Assembly (NCBI GenBank): GCA_019594235.1
Contig: JAFDTG010000031.1
Coordinates: forward strand, 1 to 14,504
DNA: 14,504 nt
From: Candidatus Saliniplasma halalkaliphilum
Lineage (GTDB): Archaea; Thermoplasmatota; Thermoplasmata; Halarchaeoplasmatales; Halarchaeoplasmataceae
Direction of reading: 5' to 3'
The translations under genes and the position numbers were made by a program. Below the pieces are notes generated by a model. It worked only from the letters and a program-made list of their open reading frames with translations, had not been told where the DNA came from and searched no databases. Numbering within the stretch: the stretch's first letter is position 1; each line of letters opens with the position of its first letter. This document shows, piece by piece, positions 13,254 through 14,504 of this stretch.

Positions 13254-14504
13254 TTATCTTTTCTTGCTATAGATCATGACAGCAATTACCATCGAAACTA
13301 TCAGTAATATCGTTACAAATCCTGGTATACCGTTATCATCGCCGTTATCATCACCGTTATCATCGTCTGGTGGTGTTGTGTCACCATTATCGTCTTCTTC
13401 GGGTTCAGTGACCGTGACCGTGTGCGATTGATCCATAAATATTATCGTGTACTCTCCAGCTTCGTTGAACGTGTAGGTAAAATCGTGATCAGCGTACTGA
13501 CTGGCAGGAACTGACAGAGTATATGCCACTGTACCATCGATGTAAACCGAAACTTGTCCTGGAAGTTCTCCTTGGTTTTCAACACTTATTGTTATGGTAA
13601 CCACCATAGGGAAGTCTTCCGGATCGTAATCTACGTTAAGAGTAGGATTCACAGGCACAAATTGATCATCGACATCTTCAGATACGATCACCGTGTATGG
13701 ATTGTCCATAAATATTATCGTGTACGCTCCAGCTTCGTTGAAGGTATGTGTAAAATCATGAGTAGCCTCAGCATCGGCAGGAACTGACAGAGTATATACC
13801 ACCGTACCATCAATGTAGAGCGGGACTTGTCCCGGAAGGTTTCCATGGTTTTGAACACCAATACTTATGGTAACCTCCATGGGGAAGTCATCAGGGTCAT
13901 AATCTACAAACATCAAAGAAAGTACAGGTATGAATTGATCATCGACATCGTCAGATACGAAGACGGTGTGTGATTCATCCATGAATGATATCTCATAGGT
14001 CCCAGCTTCGTTGAAGGTATGTGTAAATTCATGGGTGGCATCAGCATTAGCAGGAACCGACAGGGTATATACCACCGTACCATCGATGTAGACCGGAACT
14101 TGTCCCCCTAGATTTCCTTGATTTTGAACACCAACACCTATGGTAACCTCCATGGGGAAGTCATCCGGATCATAATCTACAAACAGCAAAGGATTCACTG
14201 GTATGAATAGATCAACCTCGTCGTCATATCCAGGAGGGTATTCCGCATCGGGTCCGGCAAAGTCTACTTCAGGATAAGCTTCATTGTAAACCGCTACCCA
14301 AGAGATCAAAAATATATCAGGCTCGCCGATCTGGTCCCTACTGAAGGTAAACGTGAGAGTATCTGTACCTACTCCCGAAACTACCGGTTTAAATATATTT
14401 CCGAATGCACCACTATCATATTCTCTGTAAGCCCACATCTCCCAATCACCATCGGTGTACCAGATATTATACTCTCCGTTGGAGTTATCTTTAAAGAAGA
14501 GTTC
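13254..14504 (-). CDS. PGF-CTERM surface protein with three CARDB-like repeats, 5' end missing
   Basis: The frame is open from the window edge, so the true start lies outside. 416 residues are visible. The first ~90 are the C-terminal part of the shared N-terminal domain (NGEYNIWYTDGDWEMWAYRE aligns with the same region of the neighbouring paralog), ending DFAGPDAEYP. Three CARDB-like repeats follow with an exact 91-residue period, each containing FVDYDP or NVDYDP, YTLSVPA and FNEAG. A short Asp/Asn/Gly stalk, IPGF, a hydrophobic helix and SKKR complete a PGF-CTERM-like end. About 55-60 residues including the signal peptide are probably missing. Repeats one and two are very similar even at DNA level, indicating recent duplication. 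It probably acts as an extended surface adhesin or binding protein. Confidence 0.85.
   Translation of the reverse strand, partial: ELFFKDNSNGEYNIWYTDGDWEMWAYREYDSGAFGNIFKPVVSGVGTDTLTFTFSRDQIGEPDIFLISWVAVYNEAYPEVDFAGPDAEYPPGYDDEVDLFIPVNPLLFVDYDPDDFPMEVTIGVGVQNQGNLGGQVPVYIDGTVVYTLSVPANADATHEFTHTFNEAGTYEISFMDESHTVFVSDDVDDQFIPVLSLMFVDYDPDDFPMEVTISIGVQNHGNLPGQVPLYIDGTVVYTLSVPADAEATHDFTHTFNEAGAYTIIFMDNPYTVIVSEDVDDQFVPVNPTLNVDYDPEDFPMVVTITISVENQGELPGQVSVYIDGTVAYTLSVPASQYADHDFTYTFNEAGEYTIIFMDQSHTVTVTEPEEDDNGDTTPPDDDNGDDNGDDNGIPGFVTILLIVSMVIAVMIYSKKR
13389..14207 (-). repeat. Three 273-base tandem repeats encoding CARDB-like domains
   Basis: Units start at 14207, 13934 and 13661 on the minus strand, each beginning with a Phe-Ile/Val-Pro-Val codon block. 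The spacing is exactly 273 bases with no insertions between them. The third is the most diverged and runs into the stalk near 13404. Confidence 0.85.

Noticed and set aside
13254..14438. Start of the last gene at the first methionine (14438)
   Set aside because: The frame continues open to the window edge and the upstream residues align with the shared N-terminal domain of the neighbouring paralog, so the methionine is internal.

Overview
The window is archaeal, probably from a non-methanogenic or methane-pathway-reduced euryarchaeon; Thermoplasmata-like lineages are a plausible guess, not a conclusion. The evidence is the TATA boxes 20-30 bases before start codons, AGGTGA-type ribosome binding sites mixed with apparently leaderless genes, T-rich terminators without obvious hairpins, the archaeal families MtrA, MtrH, DUF4346 and core MetE, and surface proteins ending in PGF-CTERM-like signals. 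The DNA is AT-rich by eye. The surface proteins are very acidic, which would suit a saline habitat. Sixteen genes plus one cut by the left edge are called; nearly all are on the minus strand.

Left part (1-2440, minus): an envelope operon of a DUF1616 membrane protein, a DUF58 von Willebrand-like protein and the start of another membrane protein, all touching or overlapping.

Methyl-transfer operon (2451-6145, minus): metF-like reductase, soluble mtrA, mtrH, a zinc-type core metE and a standalone DUF4346 gene, packed with overlaps. Read in order, the products describe one route: methylene-pterin is reduced to methyl-pterin (MetF), the methyl group moves to the corrinoid of MtrA (MtrH), and then to homocysteine to give methionine (MetE). 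None of the other subunits of the sodium-pumping Mtr complex is present, and this MtrA has no membrane anchor. This is the clearest functional system in the window.

Middle (6250-7383, plus): divergent from metF lie a small putative zinc protein and a GT2 glycosyltransferase of the dolichyl-phosphate sugar synthase type.

Right part (7409-14504, minus): a membrane and cell-surface island of unknown function. It holds a three-helix membrane protein with a Pro/Gln-rich head, a long coiled-coil protein, a membrane protein with two zinc ribbons separated by a Gln-rich spacer, and four paralogous exported proteins sharing an N-terminal beta-rich domain. One of these has a transmembrane anchor and a Pro/Gln-rich cytoplasmic tail. 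The other three carry CARDB-like repeats, an Asp/Asn/Gly stalk and a PGF-CTERM-like anchor. The recurring Pro/Gln-rich cytoplasmic segments in neighbouring genes suggest that some of these proteins work together, possibly as a membrane-associated assembly. No tRNA, rRNA, CRISPR array, insertion sequence or integrase was seen.
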